Origin: Bdellovibrio bacteriovorus
GTDB taxonomy: Bacteria; Bdellovibrionota; Bdellovibrionia; Bdellovibrionales; Bdellovibrionaceae
Assembly (NCBI RefSeq): GCF_025558485.1
Contig: NZ_CP102930.1
Location: 620,001 to 684,000 of the forward strand
DNA length: 64,000 nucleotides
Direction of reading: 5' to 3'
The position numbers were made by a program, and so were the translations under genes. A model generated the notes under the pieces. The model made no database searches. It saw nothing but the letters and a program-made list of their open reading frames with translations, and was not told the origin of the DNA. This document shows, piece by piece, positions 1-8,069 of the stretch; the first letter of the stretch is position 1; every line of letters begins with the position of its first letter.

Positions 1-12
1 CCCTGCGCGATC

Positions 13-47
13 AAAAGGTACCTGCTTACTTTTGCAGAAGCGGCGCG
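13..47. repeat. Variant of the GGTAC...CTTACTTTT intergenic repeat
   Basis: This stretch resembles one arm of the palindrome at 20635-20705. It shares AAAAGGTAC at its left end and CTTACTTTTG further in, but has CTG where the other copies have GGA, and it continues with a G/C-rich tail. The CTG change lets CTGC pair with GCAG across TTACTTTT as a small hairpin. It may be a second subfamily of the same element. Only one arm is visible, because the window begins here. Confidence 0.4.
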
Positions 48-89
48 TCGTGAATCTGGGCTAGAATCTTTTTTTGCACTTAGTAGTAT

Positions 90-119
90 TTGATGATAAT
101 TCGATTGCTTTCATAAATT
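90..119 (+). promoter_or_regulatory. Candidate sigma-70 promoter for fusA
   Basis: TTGATG at 90-95 and TAAATT at 114-119 are 18 bases apart, about 50 bases before the fusA start. An alternative pairing is TTGCAC at 74-79 with GATAAT at 95-100, which has a short spacer. The region is A/T-rich and otherwise empty. The call rests on hexamer likeness only. Confidence 0.35.
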
Positions 120-167
120 TTGCTAATGAAAACAGCGGTTAAAACCATATAAACGAAGGGTAAAGAT

Positions 168-2276
168 ATGTCCAAAAATTGGAATATTGATATGGTCAGA
201 AACATCGGTATCTCGGCGCACATTGACTCCGGGAAAACCACGACTTCTGAGCGTATTTTGTTCTATGGAGGTAAGATCCACGCTATCCACGAAGTTCGTG
301 GTAAAGACGGCGTCGGCGCTACAATGGACTCCATGGATCTAGAGAGAGAAAAAGGTATTACGATCGCTTCTGCTGCGACTCAAGTTCAGTGGAAAGACTA
401 TACCATCAATTTGATCGACACACCGGGGCACGTGGACTTCACAGTTGAAGTTGAACGTTCTCTTCGCGTTCTTGACGGTGCGATCCTTTTGCTTTGCGGT
501 GTTGCGGGCGTTCAGTCCCAGTCCATCACTGTTGACCGTCAGATGAAACGTTACAACGTACCTCGTTTGGCCTTCGTAAATAAATTGGACCGTCAAGGTG
601 CCAATCCTTACCGTGTTACTGACGCTTTGATCGAAAAACTTCGTTTGAACGCTGTTATGATCACTATTCCAATTGGTCTTGAAGACCAGCACAGAGGTCA
701 CGTTGACCTTGTGGAAATGTGCTCTTACATAAACGAAGGTAAAGATGGTGAAAACGTTGTACGCGGCGAAATTCCACCAGACATGGTTGATCAAGCTAAG
801 AAATACCGTCAGATCATGATCGGTAAACTTGCTGATATCGACCCTACCATCGAAGAAAAATTCCTGATGGAAGAAGAACCAACTCTGGAAGAGATTCGCG
901 CTGCTATCCGTAAAGGCACTATCGGCTTGAAACTTGTTCCGGTTCTTTGTGGTTCTGCTTTCAAAAACAAAGGTGTTCAACGTCTTATCGACGCGGTTAC
1001 TTTCTATCTTCCGTCCCCTGCTGAGAAAAAAGAGCAAGCTCTTGATCTTGATAAGAACGAAGAAAAGTTTGACCTTGTTCCAGACAACAACAAACCATTG
1101 GTTTCCCTGGCGTTCAAACTTCAGGAAACTCCATTTGGTCAGTTGACTTACATGCGTATCTACCAAGGTAAGATGGGCAAAGGTGACTTCGTTATCAATC
1201 AGACAAACAAGAAATCTGTTAAGATTCCTCGTTTGGTGCGTATGCACTCTGATAAGATGGAAGACATCGACACAGCTTACGCTGGTGACATCGTTGCATT
1301 GTTCGGTATCGACTGTGCTTCCGGTGACACTTTCTGTGATGACAAAATTCACGCGTCCATGCAATCCATGCACGTGCCTGAACCAGTTATCAGCTTGGCT
1401 GTTGCGCCTAAAGATAAAACTGCGGCAAACAACTTCTCCAAAGCTCTTCAAAAATTCCGTAAGGAAGACCCTACATTCCGCGTTCACCGTGACGAGGAAT
1501 CCAACGAGACTATCATCTCTGGTATGGGTGAGCTTCACTTGGAGATCTACGTTGAGCGTATGAAGCGTGAGTTCAACTGTGAAGTTATCGTGGGTCAACC
1601 TCAGGTTGCTTACCGTGAGACTATCTCCGTTGAAGCTCCGTATGACTACACTCACAAAAAACAAACTGGTGGTTCCGGTCAATACGCGAAAATCGTTGGT
1701 AAGATCGTTCCACTTCCACCACAAGAAGACGGCTCTGTATTCAAATTTGAAAACAAAGTTGTCGGTGGTCGTATTCCTAAAGAATTCATCCCTGCGGTTG
1801 AAGAAGGCTTCAAAGAGCAGACTGTTAAAGGTCCTCTTATCGGCTTCCCAATTGTTGGTGTTGAAGTTGTTCTGGAAGACGGCGCGTACCACGATGTCGA
1901 TTCCTCATACATGGCGTTCAAAATCGCTGGTATGGCGGCACTTCGTGAAGTTTACACTAACGCGAAACCAACTGTTCTTGAGCCAATCATGAAGCTTGAG
2001 ACTACAGTTCCAGACGAATACCAAGGTGCAGCTGTTGGTCAAATCAACCAACGCCGTGGTTCTATCGTGGGTACAACTGCCTTCGAAGGAAACGCGGTTA
2101 TCGAAGCGGAAGTACCACTGACAGAAATGTTCGGTTACTCCACAGACCTTCGTTCTGCTACCAAAGGTAAAGGTGAGTTCTCTATGGAATTCGCGAAGTA
2201 CGCTCCAGTACCTCGTAACATCCAGGAAGAGCTTGCGAAGAAATACCAAGCTAAGCGCGCAGCTGAGCAGAAGTAA
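168..2276 (+). CDS. fusA: Elongation factor G, mitochondrial EF-G1 / spirochaete-delta type
   Basis: This GTPase drives translocation of tRNA and mRNA on the ribosome. The G1 motif lies at residues 17-25 (AHIDSGKTT), G3 at 84-90 (DTPGHVD) and G4 at 138-141 (NKLD); domains II to V follow, and 702 residues is full length. Phrases such as [30 protein letters not shown] and [14 protein letters not shown] match the class shared by mitochondrial EF-G1 and the spirochaete/planctomycete/delta-proteobacterial proteins more than the E. coli type. It stands alone, not beside rpsL, rpsG or tuf, so a second canonical fusA may exist elsewhere. An upstream AAGGG supports the ATG. Confidence 0.96.
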   Translation: MSKNWNIDMVRNIGISAHIDSGKTTTSERILFYGGKIHAIHEVRGKDGVGATMDSMDLEREKGITIASAATQVQWKDYTINLIDTPGHVDFTVEVERSLRVLDGAILLLCGVAGVQSQSITVDRQMKRYNVPRLAFVNKLDRQGANPYRVTDALIEKLRLNAVMITIPIGLEDQHRGHVDLVEMCSYINEGKDGENVVRGEIPPDMVDQAKKYRQIMIGKLADIDPTIEEKFLMEEEPTLEEIRAAIRKGTIGLKLVPVLCGSAFKNKGVQRLIDAVTFYLPSPAEKKEQALDLDKNEEKFDLVPDNNKPLVSLAFKLQETPFGQLTYMRIYQGKMGKGDFVINQTNKKSVKIPRLVRMHSDKMEDIDTAYAGDIVALFGIDCASGDTFCDDKIHASMQSMHVPEPVISLAVAPKDKTAANNFSKALQKFRKEDPTFRVHRDEESNETIISGMGELHLEIYVERMKREFNCEVIVGQPQVAYRETISVEAPYDYTHKKQTGGSGQYAKIVGKIVPLPPQEDGSVFKFENKVVGGRIPKEFIPAVEEGFKEQTVKGPLIGFPIVGVEVVLEDGAYHDVDSSYMAFKIAGMAALREVYTNAKPTVLEPIMKLETTVPDEYQGAAVGQINQRRGSIVGTTAFEGNAVIEAEVPLTEMFGYSTDLRSATKGKGEFSMEFAKYAPVPRNIQEELAKKYQAKRAAEQK

Positions 2277-2290
2277 TTGCTTCAAACTTC

Positions 2291-2320
2291 AAAGCCCGGT
2301 GGAAACACCGGGCTTTTTTT
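2291..2320 (+). terminator. Intrinsic terminator of fusA
   Basis: AGCCCGGTG and CACCGGGCT form a perfect stem with a GAAA loop, followed by seven T residues, 15 bases after the fusA stop. Confidence 0.93.
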
Positions 2321-2459
2321 ATGCCCTCAAACCAAGACCTTCGGACATCCCGTCTGGACCTAGGACTTCATCTGTCCCACCCCGTCTAAACAATCCCGCC
2401 TTTCATGCCGAAAAGTCCTGCGTATTATTCCGGAGCAACTTCTTGAAGGGACAACCATC

Positions 2460-2690
2460 ATGGATCGCGATCAGCTTATCGCCGAAATCAAAAAACAACT
2501 GCAAGAAGAAATGAAGCAGTACACACAAACCCTGAAGGACAAGGTCCCTGCGGAACAGCGTGAACAGATCAAGGACGCCAAAGATGCCCTGACCACGCAA
2601 GTGAAAGAAAACCCCTGGGTCTCTGTGGGGATCGCCGCACTGGCGGGATTTGTAATTGCTCGCCTGCTTTACAAAAGAAAGGACGACTAG
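2460..2690 (+). CDS. DUF883 (ElaB/YqjD-like) small membrane-anchored protein
   Basis: The 76-residue protein has a charged, probably helical N-terminal half rich in Lys, Glu and Gln. It then has a proline-tryptophan turn (NPWVSVG) and one C-terminal membrane segment near residues 54-70, ending in KRKDD. That arrangement is typical of the ElaB/YqjD family, some members of which tie stationary-phase ribosomes to the inner membrane. AAGGGAC precedes the ATG. The next gene follows directly after its stop, so the two are almost certainly one transcript. The family call is firm; the role is only by analogy. Confidence 0.8.
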   Translation: MDRDQLIAEIKKQLQEEMKQYTQTLKDKVPAEQREQIKDAKDALTTQVKENPWVSVGIAALAGFVIARLLYKRKDD

Positions 2691-3137
2691 ATGAACTTTC
2701 TTCTGCCCATCATTTCTTTCTTTATCGGCAACGCTAAAAGCCTTTTCAAAGAACCCGGCACTGCCATCACTCAACAGCTGGTTCTGCATCTTCGGGCCAT
2801 CACTTTCGTGCTGGTTTCAACAATTGGCTCTCTGGCTTTAAGCTGTGTGGGACTATCACTATTTATTGCCAGCATCGCCGGGCAATTGGATAAGGGTGAA
2901 GAGTTTCAAATTTCCGGTGGTATGATCGTCTATCTTGGCATGACGGTGATTTCTGCCGGTGTTCTGGCTTACAGTCTGAATCGTAAAACATGGCTGAAGG
3001 CACTGGGCTTCGAAGAACGTCCTACGCCTCCCAAACAAAGCGGCGCTTTGGAAAATGCCGTCGCCCTGCTGGTGATGGACTACATCGAAGAACGCCAGAA
3101 CAAACGAAATGAAAAACAGGAACAACAAGCGGGCTAA
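2691..3137 (+). CDS. YqjE/holin-superfamily-like inner-membrane protein
   Basis: The start codon follows the stop of the DUF883 gene with no gap. The 148-residue product has two strong membrane segments near residues 37-63 and 78-97, between a short N-terminal region and a charged C-terminal tail rich in Glu, Arg and Lys. In enterobacteria a YqjD-type protein is likewise followed by YqjE, a member of the Phage_holin_3_6 group, and the pairing is the main support here. I see no catalytic motif. Confidence 0.7.
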   Translation: MNFLLPIISFFIGNAKSLFKEPGTAITQQLVLHLRAITFVLVSTIGSLALSCVGLSLFIASIAGQLDKGEEFQISGGMIVYLGMTVISAGVLAYSLNRKTWLKALGFEERPTPPKQSGALENAVALLVMDYIEERQNKRNEKQEQQAG

Positions 3138-3154
3138 AGACCCGCTTCTTTTTT
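3127..3154 (+). terminator. Intrinsic terminator of the DUF883/YqjE-like pair
   Basis: AAGCGGG and CCCGCTT form the stem and a T-rich run follows. The left arm overlaps the last codons of the membrane protein gene. Confidence 0.85.
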
Positions 3155-3327
3155 GCCCCAAAACCTGCGGGGCAATTTTACCTCGTAGCCTATTTTTCCC
3201 ACCTGTACTATTGATTAAAACGAGCCTGGCGCTTCTGCCACCTGGCATATGCATTGCTTTTACGTCAAACCACAAAGAATGAGACCGTTGAACACTTCAG
3301 CGGTTAAAACGATATGAAAGGATTTTT

Positions 3328-3582
3328 ATGAAAAGCATCATCGTCGCCTTGGCTCTTTTTGGATTTATGTCTGTGTCTCACGCGGAAGAGACTGTTGCTG
3401 AAAAGGCCAAAGAAACCGTAAATGACGTCAAACGCGCCGGAAAAAAAGCAGTAAACAGAGCAGAGGAAGCTCTTTGTACTGAAGGCGACGTAAAATGTCT
3501 GGCGAAAAAAGGTCAGAACCGCGTTGAAGAAGGTGCGGATTACGTGAAAGACAAAGTTGACGAAGCGACTGACAAAAAATAG
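3328..3582 (+). CDS. Small exported Lys/Glu/Ala-rich helical protein
   Basis: The 84-residue protein opens with a signal peptide (hydrophobic core around residues 4-14, probable cleavage after SHA at about 19). The mature part is repetitive in Ala, Glu, Lys and Val, with two Cys residues close together (LCTEGDVKCL). The spacing suggests amphipathic helices of the apolipoprotein or LEA kind, perhaps closed by one disulphide. AAAGGA lies upstream. Its leader shares an 18-base motif with the fusA leader. Function is unknown. Confidence 0.75.
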   Translation: MKSIIVALALFGFMSVSHAEETVAEKAKETVNDVKRAGKKAVNRAEEALCTEGDVKCLAKKGQNRVEEGADYVKDKVDEATDKK

Positions 3583-3597
3583 TCGGTGCAAAAGAAA

Positions 3598-3630
3598 AAG
3601 GGCCGGAATATCCGGCCCTTTTTCTTTTTT
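3598..3630. terminator. Bidirectional terminator between convergent genes
   Basis: GGGCCGG and CCGGCCC pair around a short A/T loop, with A-rich sequence to the left and T-rich to the right. It can serve the helical-protein gene on the plus strand and the glycine-rich gene on the minus strand. Confidence 0.9.
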
Positions 3631-3647
3631 CATTTCTGATACATCAA

Positions 3648-4157
3648 TTACATTGGCCAACGATTGCAGTATTCGTTGCTTTCAGAAGAGATCACTTTAC
3701 CCGTGGATTTAGCCACAGTCAGAACTGTGATTGTCGTGCAGGTTTCATCATAGCTGATATCTTCCTGAGTGCGAGTCGTGTAAACCAGAATCTCACCACG
3801 GTCTTCAACAGTGGTATTGCTTGTTACAGGGTAGGTTTTACCTTTACCAGCCACAGAGAATATCTCACCGATCATTCCACCGCCGCCGCCATCACCACCA
3901 CCGTAACCGCCTCCGTCGAAGCCGCCACCACCGTAGCCACCGCCATCAAAGGAGCCACCACCACGGTCGTTGCCTTCATAGGTTTCTTCGCGAGGATCTT
4001 TTTCCTCACCACGCTCTTCACCATCTTTAGGAGCCGGTTCGCTTTTACCTTTTCCTTTTTTTGCAGAGATCACGTTCTGATCGCCAGAACCAACATTGGC
4101 AAAAGCAGGTGCCACAAATGCCACAGAAAGCAGGGCTGCCAACAGGATATTTTTCAT
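3648..4157 (-). CDS. Exported glycine-rich protein
   Basis: A signal peptide ends near residue 20 (AFA-N). After a charged Lys/Glu/Pro stretch there is a glycine-rich tract at about residues 66-97 built from GGG-[YF]-DGGG and GGGYGGG units. A compact C-terminal part with two Cys residues (ETCTTI and EYCNRW) follows, probably disulphide-linked. AAGGAG lies seven bases before the ATG. The product should be periplasmic or outside the cell. I recognise no family; the glycine tract looks like a flexible linker. Confidence 0.8.
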   Translation of the reverse strand: MKNILLAALLSVAFVAPAFANVGSGDQNVISAKKGKGKSEPAPKDGEERGEEKDPREETYEGNDRGGGSFDGGGYGGGGFDGGGYGGGDGGGGGMIGEIFSVAGKGKTYPVTSNTTVEDRGEILVYTTRTQEDISYDETCTTITVLTVAKSTGKVISSESNEYCNRWPM

Positions 4158-4309
4158 TCTAAGACTCCTTTTGTATTCAAAGCGAAGTCTTTAGCATAAG
4201 GCGGCCCCGAGAGCCATTCCACGACACCACCCTTGCCATATTTTCATGCTTGTTCAGAGTTTATACAGCTTAAAAGCCGTATATTGCGACCGGCCTGCGG
4301 CCAACCGAA

Positions 4310-5032
4310 CTACTTACTGGCATTGACGGTCTGATCCGGCAGGAATTCGACCTTACCAGAGGAGATGTCATACATCGCTCCGACCAGCCGCACTTTGCCC
4401 TGAGCTTCCAGGTCGCGGATGATTTTGCTTTTTTTTCGAATCCGCTCAACAGTCAATTTCACGTTCAGCTCAGAAGCATGATCCACATGTTCGTAGGATT
4501 CAGGATTGAAATTAGGGATTTCTTTTTTTGCCTGAGCCGCGGCCGGTTCAATCTTTTTCAGCAAACCAGTCAGATGTCCCAGCTTCACATTGTTACAGGC
4601 TCCTTTGACAGCACCGCATTTGGTGTGCCCCAGCACCACGATCAGCTTTGCTCCCATAGCCGCTGTACCGAACTCCATGCTGCCCAGGATGTCATCGTTT
4701 TCAATATTTCCCGCAACTCTGGCAACAAAGAGCTCACCAATCCCCTGATCAAATACGATTTCCACCGGAACACGGGAATCAAGACAACTTAGAACCACAG
4801 CATAGGGCTTTTGACCATTTTTGGTTTTATCGATCTGCTGATGGTAGTCCTGCCCGCGCATCTCGTTCTGAACAAAGCGGCGATTGCCTGCCGTCAGAGC
4901 ATCCAGTCCTTCCTGCGGCGTTGCCGCCTGAACTTTGACAACCGACGGAAGTGACTCCGCCTGAGGAGTTGGTCGGGATGCGCAAGACGACAAAAATGCC
5001 GTCGCCAGCAATGCTAATATCAATGCTTTCAT
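4310..5032 (-). CDS. Beta-class carbonic anhydrase, predicted lipoprotein
   Basis: The enzyme interconverts CO2 and bicarbonate using zinc. The beta-class ligand motif CxDxR is at about residues 83-87 (SCLDSR) and HxxC at 136-139 (GHTKCG), both intact. The start is placed at the second ATG because AAGGA lies eight bases before it; a start at 5047 would put five residues ahead of the signal. The N-terminus is a lipoprotein signal with lipobox LSSC (Cys about 17), so the enzyme should sit in the periplasm on a lipid anchor. It lies 27 bases after the dienelactone hydrolase gene in the same orientation, probably one operon. Confidence 0.9.
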   Translation of the reverse strand: MKALILALLATAFLSSCASRPTPQAESLPSVVKVQAATPQEGLDALTAGNRRFVQNEMRGQDYHQQIDKTKNGQKPYAVVLSCLDSRVPVEIVFDQGIGELFVARVAGNIENDDILGSMEFGTAAMGAKLIVVLGHTKCGAVKGACNNVKLGHLTGLLKKIEPAAAQAKKEIPNFNPESYEHVDHASELNVKLTVERIRKKSKIIRDLEAQGKVRLVGAMYDISSGKVEFLPDQTVNASK

Positions 5033-5059
5033 GTAGTTTTCCTTCATTGCAAAAAATGG

Positions 5060-5848
5060 TTATTTTACAGGTGCCACTTCATTCAGAAATAGAAGCAAGG
5101 CCTGCCAAGATCGACGAGCGGCGGCCTCATTGTAGGCAGCCCCTTTACTTGGGTCATTGCCCGCTTCCTTCTGAGTAAAAGCATGAACAGCTCCCGAGTA
5201 AGCCACAAACTGATAGTCAACTTTAGCCTCATTCATCTCTTTCATGAAACCGTTCACCTCTGCAGGAGGAACGTGTGGATCTATGGCCCCATGAAGAACA
5301 AGGATTTTGCCTTTGATGTTCCTGGCATCTTCCGGGTTTGATGTCGCTAGTCCTCCGTGCACACTGACGGCCCCCACGACCGGAAGCCCCGAGCGGGCCG
5401 CCTCAAGAGCGCCTGTACCGCCAAAGCAATAGCCCATGATCACAATGTGTTTGGCATCGACATTTTTATTCTTTTTCAGGAATTCAAATGCGGCCTTTTC
5501 CCGTTCACGGAAAAGTTTGATATTGCCTTTATACTCCCCTGCCAGTTTCCCGGCCTCGGCCGGGCTGCCGGGAAGTTTACCTTTACCATAAATATCCGCA
5601 GCCAGAACCACATAGCCCTTTTCAGCGAGCATACGGGCACTGTTCTTCTCGTGATCAGTCAGGCCCATCCATTGATGGACAATGATGACCGCCGGGCGAG
5701 GCCCCTTCGCAGACTCGTCGTAGGCCATAAAACCCTCAAGGACTGTTTTGCCATCTTTATAATCGACGGCTTCTGTTTTTACGTCCGCCATTGCCATTGC
5801 TCCTGACAAAATGGTCACCACCGCCATTGCGAAATTTTGTAGTCTCAT
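5060..5848 (-). CDS. Dienelactone hydrolase family protein, exported
   Basis: This is an alpha/beta hydrolase with the dienelactone hydrolase arrangement: nucleophile Cys at about 141 in GYCFGG, Asp at about 190 in HGAIDPHVP and His at about 222 in VHAFT. AGGAG five to six bases before the ATG at 5848 fixes the start, which gives a signal peptide ending near AMA. Cytoplasmic members of the family open cyclic lactones; an exported one more likely acts on esters in the periplasm or in prey, but the substrate cannot be read. It is upstream of the carbonic anhydrase gene, probably cotranscribed. Confidence 0.88.
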   Translation of the reverse strand: MRLQNFAMAVVTILSGAMAMADVKTEAVDYKDGKTVLEGFMAYDESAKGPRPAVIIVHQWMGLTDHEKNSARMLAEKGYVVLAADIYGKGKLPGSPAEAGKLAGEYKGNIKLFREREKAAFEFLKKNKNVDAKHIVIMGYCFGGTGALEAARSGLPVVGAVSVHGGLATSNPEDARNIKGKILVLHGAIDPHVPPAEVNGFMKEMNEAKVDYQFVAYSGAVHAFTQKEAGNDPSKGAAYNEAAARRSWQALLLFLNEVAPVK

Positions 5849-6079
5849 CTGAACTCCTTCTGACTTTACCAAAGTCTATGAAGGCCCTGCTGAAAGGTCA
5901 AAAAACCCCACTTAAGGAGTGCCGAGTCACAAAAAGCTCAATTAAATCCAATATAGCAGGACCTCTTGCAAGTCGCGTTATAGACAGAGACCTTCCTGAT
6001 CGTGGTACACTAGGGTCTCTATGGAATATCACAGGCTTAGGCCCGTCACATTTAACTTCTCTGAATTAAGCATCACTCT

Positions 6080-7120
6080 ATGACAATTATTATTGTTCTG
6101 TTCATCAGTACCATTGGTATCTCGTTTTTATGTTCAATGTTGGAAGCGGTTCTTTTGACTTCAACTTCGGCCTACATCGGAGTTCTGGTCAAAGAGAACA
6201 AAAGAAGCGGCAAGCTTCTGGAGCACCTGAAAGAAAATATCGACCGCCCTATTTCCGCCATCCTGACCCTGAACACCGTTTCCCACACCCTTGGCTCTGC
6301 TGCAATCGCCTACCAAATCCAGATTCACTATGGCCACGAAATGGTCACTCTGGCTTCTTTCATCCTGACTTTCCTGATCCTGATCCTTTCTGAAATCATT
6401 CCTAAATCCATCGGGGCCGCACACTGGAAAGCTCTGGTTCCTTTTTCTGCTTACACCATCCAGTTTATGATTCTGATTTTGTACCCGCTGGTGATTATGT
6501 CAGAATGGCTGGGGCGCCTGTTTGCGAAAAATTCCGAAGACCCGGAAGTCACCCGCGAAGAAATTCTGATGACCGCGGAAATCGGTGTGGAAGAAGGCAC
6601 CCTGAAAGGCAAAGAATCCAACATTATCAAAAATCTGCTGATGCTGGATAAAATCTATGTGTCCGACATCATGACACCAAGATCGGTGTTCTTTGCTTTG
6701 GACAAAGACCAAACCGTGGAAGAGGTCTTTAACAAGTATCGTCCACTGCGTTTTTCACGCATCCCGGTTTACGATGGCAGCCTGGATAATATTATCGGCA
6801 TGACCTATCGCTATAAAATCCACGAGGCTCTGTCGAACGATCAGCACGATAAAGTGATCGGCGATATCGTGACTCCGATTTCCAGTATTCCAGAGCGCAT
6901 GACGGTGTCTCAGGTTCTGGATTTCTTCATTAAGGAAAAAGAACACGTCGCTTTGGCTGTGGATGAATACGGCATTGTTGCCGGCCTGGTCAGCTTGGAA
7001 GATGCCGTTGAAACCCTGTTGGGTGTGGAAATCGTCGATGAGCTGGACAGTGTGGAAGACATGCGTAAGTTCGCATTGGAACAATGGCAACTGCGCAAAC
7101 AAAAACTGCGCCGGAGCTAA
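6080..7120 (+). CDS. CNNM (DUF21) and CBS-pair membrane protein
   Basis: The N-terminal 150 residues hold several membrane segments of the CNNM/DUF21 domain, including the SExxPKxxG-type motif (SEIIPKSIG). Two CBS domains follow at about 190-320, with DIMTPR at the entry and VDEYGIVAGLVSLEDA in the second. The family is linked to magnesium/cobalt export or tolerance (CorB/CorC/YtfL/PaeA group). The usual C-terminal CorC_HlyC domain is absent; the protein ends with a basic tail. The cutA GTG start lies four bases after its stop, so the two are likely coupled. Confidence 0.88.
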   Translation: MTIIIVLFISTIGISFLCSMLEAVLLTSTSAYIGVLVKENKRSGKLLEHLKENIDRPISAILTLNTVSHTLGSAAIAYQIQIHYGHEMVTLASFILTFLILILSEIIPKSIGAAHWKALVPFSAYTIQFMILILYPLVIMSEWLGRLFAKNSEDPEVTREEILMTAEIGVEEGTLKGKESNIIKNLLMLDKIYVSDIMTPRSVFFALDKDQTVEEVFNKYRPLRFSRIPVYDGSLDNIIGMTYRYKIHEALSNDQHDKVIGDIVTPISSIPERMTVSQVLDFFIKEKEHVALAVDEYGIVAGLVSLEDAVETLLGVEIVDELDSVEDMRKFALEQWQLRKQKLRRS

Positions 7121-7123
7121 TCT

Positions 7124-7432
7124 GTGATCCTGTTCTATATCCCCTGCCCTGACAAAGCGTGCGCCGCACAGATCGCCAAAACTCTTTTGGAAGAAAAGCT
7201 TGTCGGCTGCGCCAACATCATTCCCGGAATGGACTCGATGTACTGGTGGGAAGGAAAAATAGAAACAAGCTCTGAGCATATCTTAATCCTGAAAGTCTTG
7301 AAAACCTCTGACGCACAGGACTTAGTCACAAAAAGAGTGAAAGAGCTTCACCCCTATGATGCCCCCTGCATCATGACTCTGCCAGTCCTCGGAATTAACC
7401 CCGAATTCAAGAAGTGGCTTGAAGAAATCTAG
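7124..7432 (+). CDS. cutA: CutA1 family protein
   Basis: The 102-residue protein is a full-length CutA1, a small trimeric ferredoxin-like protein linked to divalent cation tolerance. Family signatures are visible: CPDKACAAQIAKTLLEEKLVGCANIIPG cut into its usual segments, then SMYWWEGKIE and the terminal HPYDAPCI. The start is GTG four bases after the stop of the CNNM gene. It follows a putative cation-export membrane protein, which fits a metal-homeostasis pair. The intergenic repeat starts within its stop codon. Confidence 0.92.
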   Translation: MILFYIPCPDKACAAQIAKTLLEEKLVGCANIIPGMDSMYWWEGKIETSSEHILILKVLKTSDAQDLVTKRVKELHPYDAPCIMTLPVLGINPEFKKWLEEI

Positions 7433-7466
7433 GTACGGACTTACTTTTGGTAGTGCAAGCGCAGCA
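7431..7466. repeat. Single arm of the GGTACGGACTTACTTTTGG repeat
   Basis: From the cutA stop codon onward the sequence matches one arm of the palindrome at 20635-20705 over about 28 bases, including AGGTACGGACTTACTTTTGG and GTAGTGCA. The opposite arm is missing; instead there is unrelated G/C-rich sequence up to pyrE. It is a partial copy or a decayed palindrome. Confidence 0.75.
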
Positions 7467-7511
7467 TAGACTTTTGCGCCTGCGCCAACCCTTAGCAAAA
7501 GGCTTATCCGG

Positions 7512-8027
7512 ATGACTCGACAAGAACTTGCCAGGAAAATCTATGACATTGCCCACCTGACTGGAGAATTTAAATTACGCTCCGGACAGATCTCGAACGA
7601 GTACTTCGACAAGTATCGTTTTGAGGCACAACCTGCTTTGCTTCGTGAAATCGCCAAACAGATGGCTCCTCTGATTCCTGCGGGCACAGAAGTTTTGGCC
7701 GGACTTGAAATGGGCGGCATCCCTATCGCCACGGCCCTGTCGCTGGAAACCGGCATCCCCTGTGTCTTCGTTCGTAAAGAAGCCAAGGAATATGGAACCT
7801 GCAAGTTCGCTGAAGGCCTGGAAATCAAAGACAAGAAGGTCTGCGTGATTGAAGACGTCGTCACAACCGGCGGTCAGGTGGTTCTTTCCACGGCGGATTT
7901 GCGCTCTATCGGTGCGGATGTTTCCACAGTTTTGTGCGTGATCCACCGGGGCCCATCATTCCCAGAGCCAAAGCTGGTTGAAATCGGGCTGGACCTTCGT
8001 CCGCTCTTCAAGAAATCCGATTTTTAG
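7512..8027 (+). CDS. pyrE: Orotate phosphoribosyltransferase
   Basis: The enzyme joins orotate to PRPP to make OMP in pyrimidine synthesis. The PRPP-binding motif is at residues 110-122 (VCVIEDVVTTGGQ), and the upstream region has the family's LRSGQISNEYFD and EMGGIPIA segments. At 171 residues it is shorter than the E. coli enzyme (about 213) but comparable to compact archaeal and deltaproteobacterial forms. No other pyr gene is adjacent. It probably has its own promoter beyond the repeat at 7431. Confidence 0.92.
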   Translation: MTRQELARKIYDIAHLTGEFKLRSGQISNEYFDKYRFEAQPALLREIAKQMAPLIPAGTEVLAGLEMGGIPIATALSLETGIPCVFVRKEAKEYGTCKFAEGLEIKDKKVCVIEDVVTTGGQVVLSTADLRSIGADVSTVLCVIHRGPSFPEPKLVEIGLDLRPLFKKSDF

Positions 8028-8069
8028 CCGATACAGAGAACTGGTTTATCTTATCGAGGAGAAGACGAG

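Noticed and set aside
339-1892. 517-codon minus-strand open frame opposite fusA
   Set aside because: It is a mirror frame of a highly codon-biased gene, has no Shine-Dalgarno sequence and its product resembles no protein; fusA explains the region.
4258-4309. GGCC-rich hairpin after the carbonic anhydrase gene as a terminator
   Set aside because: The stem is short and no T run follows in the direction of transcription.
5980-6030. Inverted AGAGACC/GGTCTCT pair before the CNNM gene as a regulatory hairpin
   Set aside because: Only seven paired bases separated by about 20, with no T run or link to a known operator.
7512-8027. pyrE as a truncated pseudogene because it is only 171 residues long
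   Set aside because: The PRPP motif and both conserved ends are present, and short orotate phosphoribosyltransferases are known.
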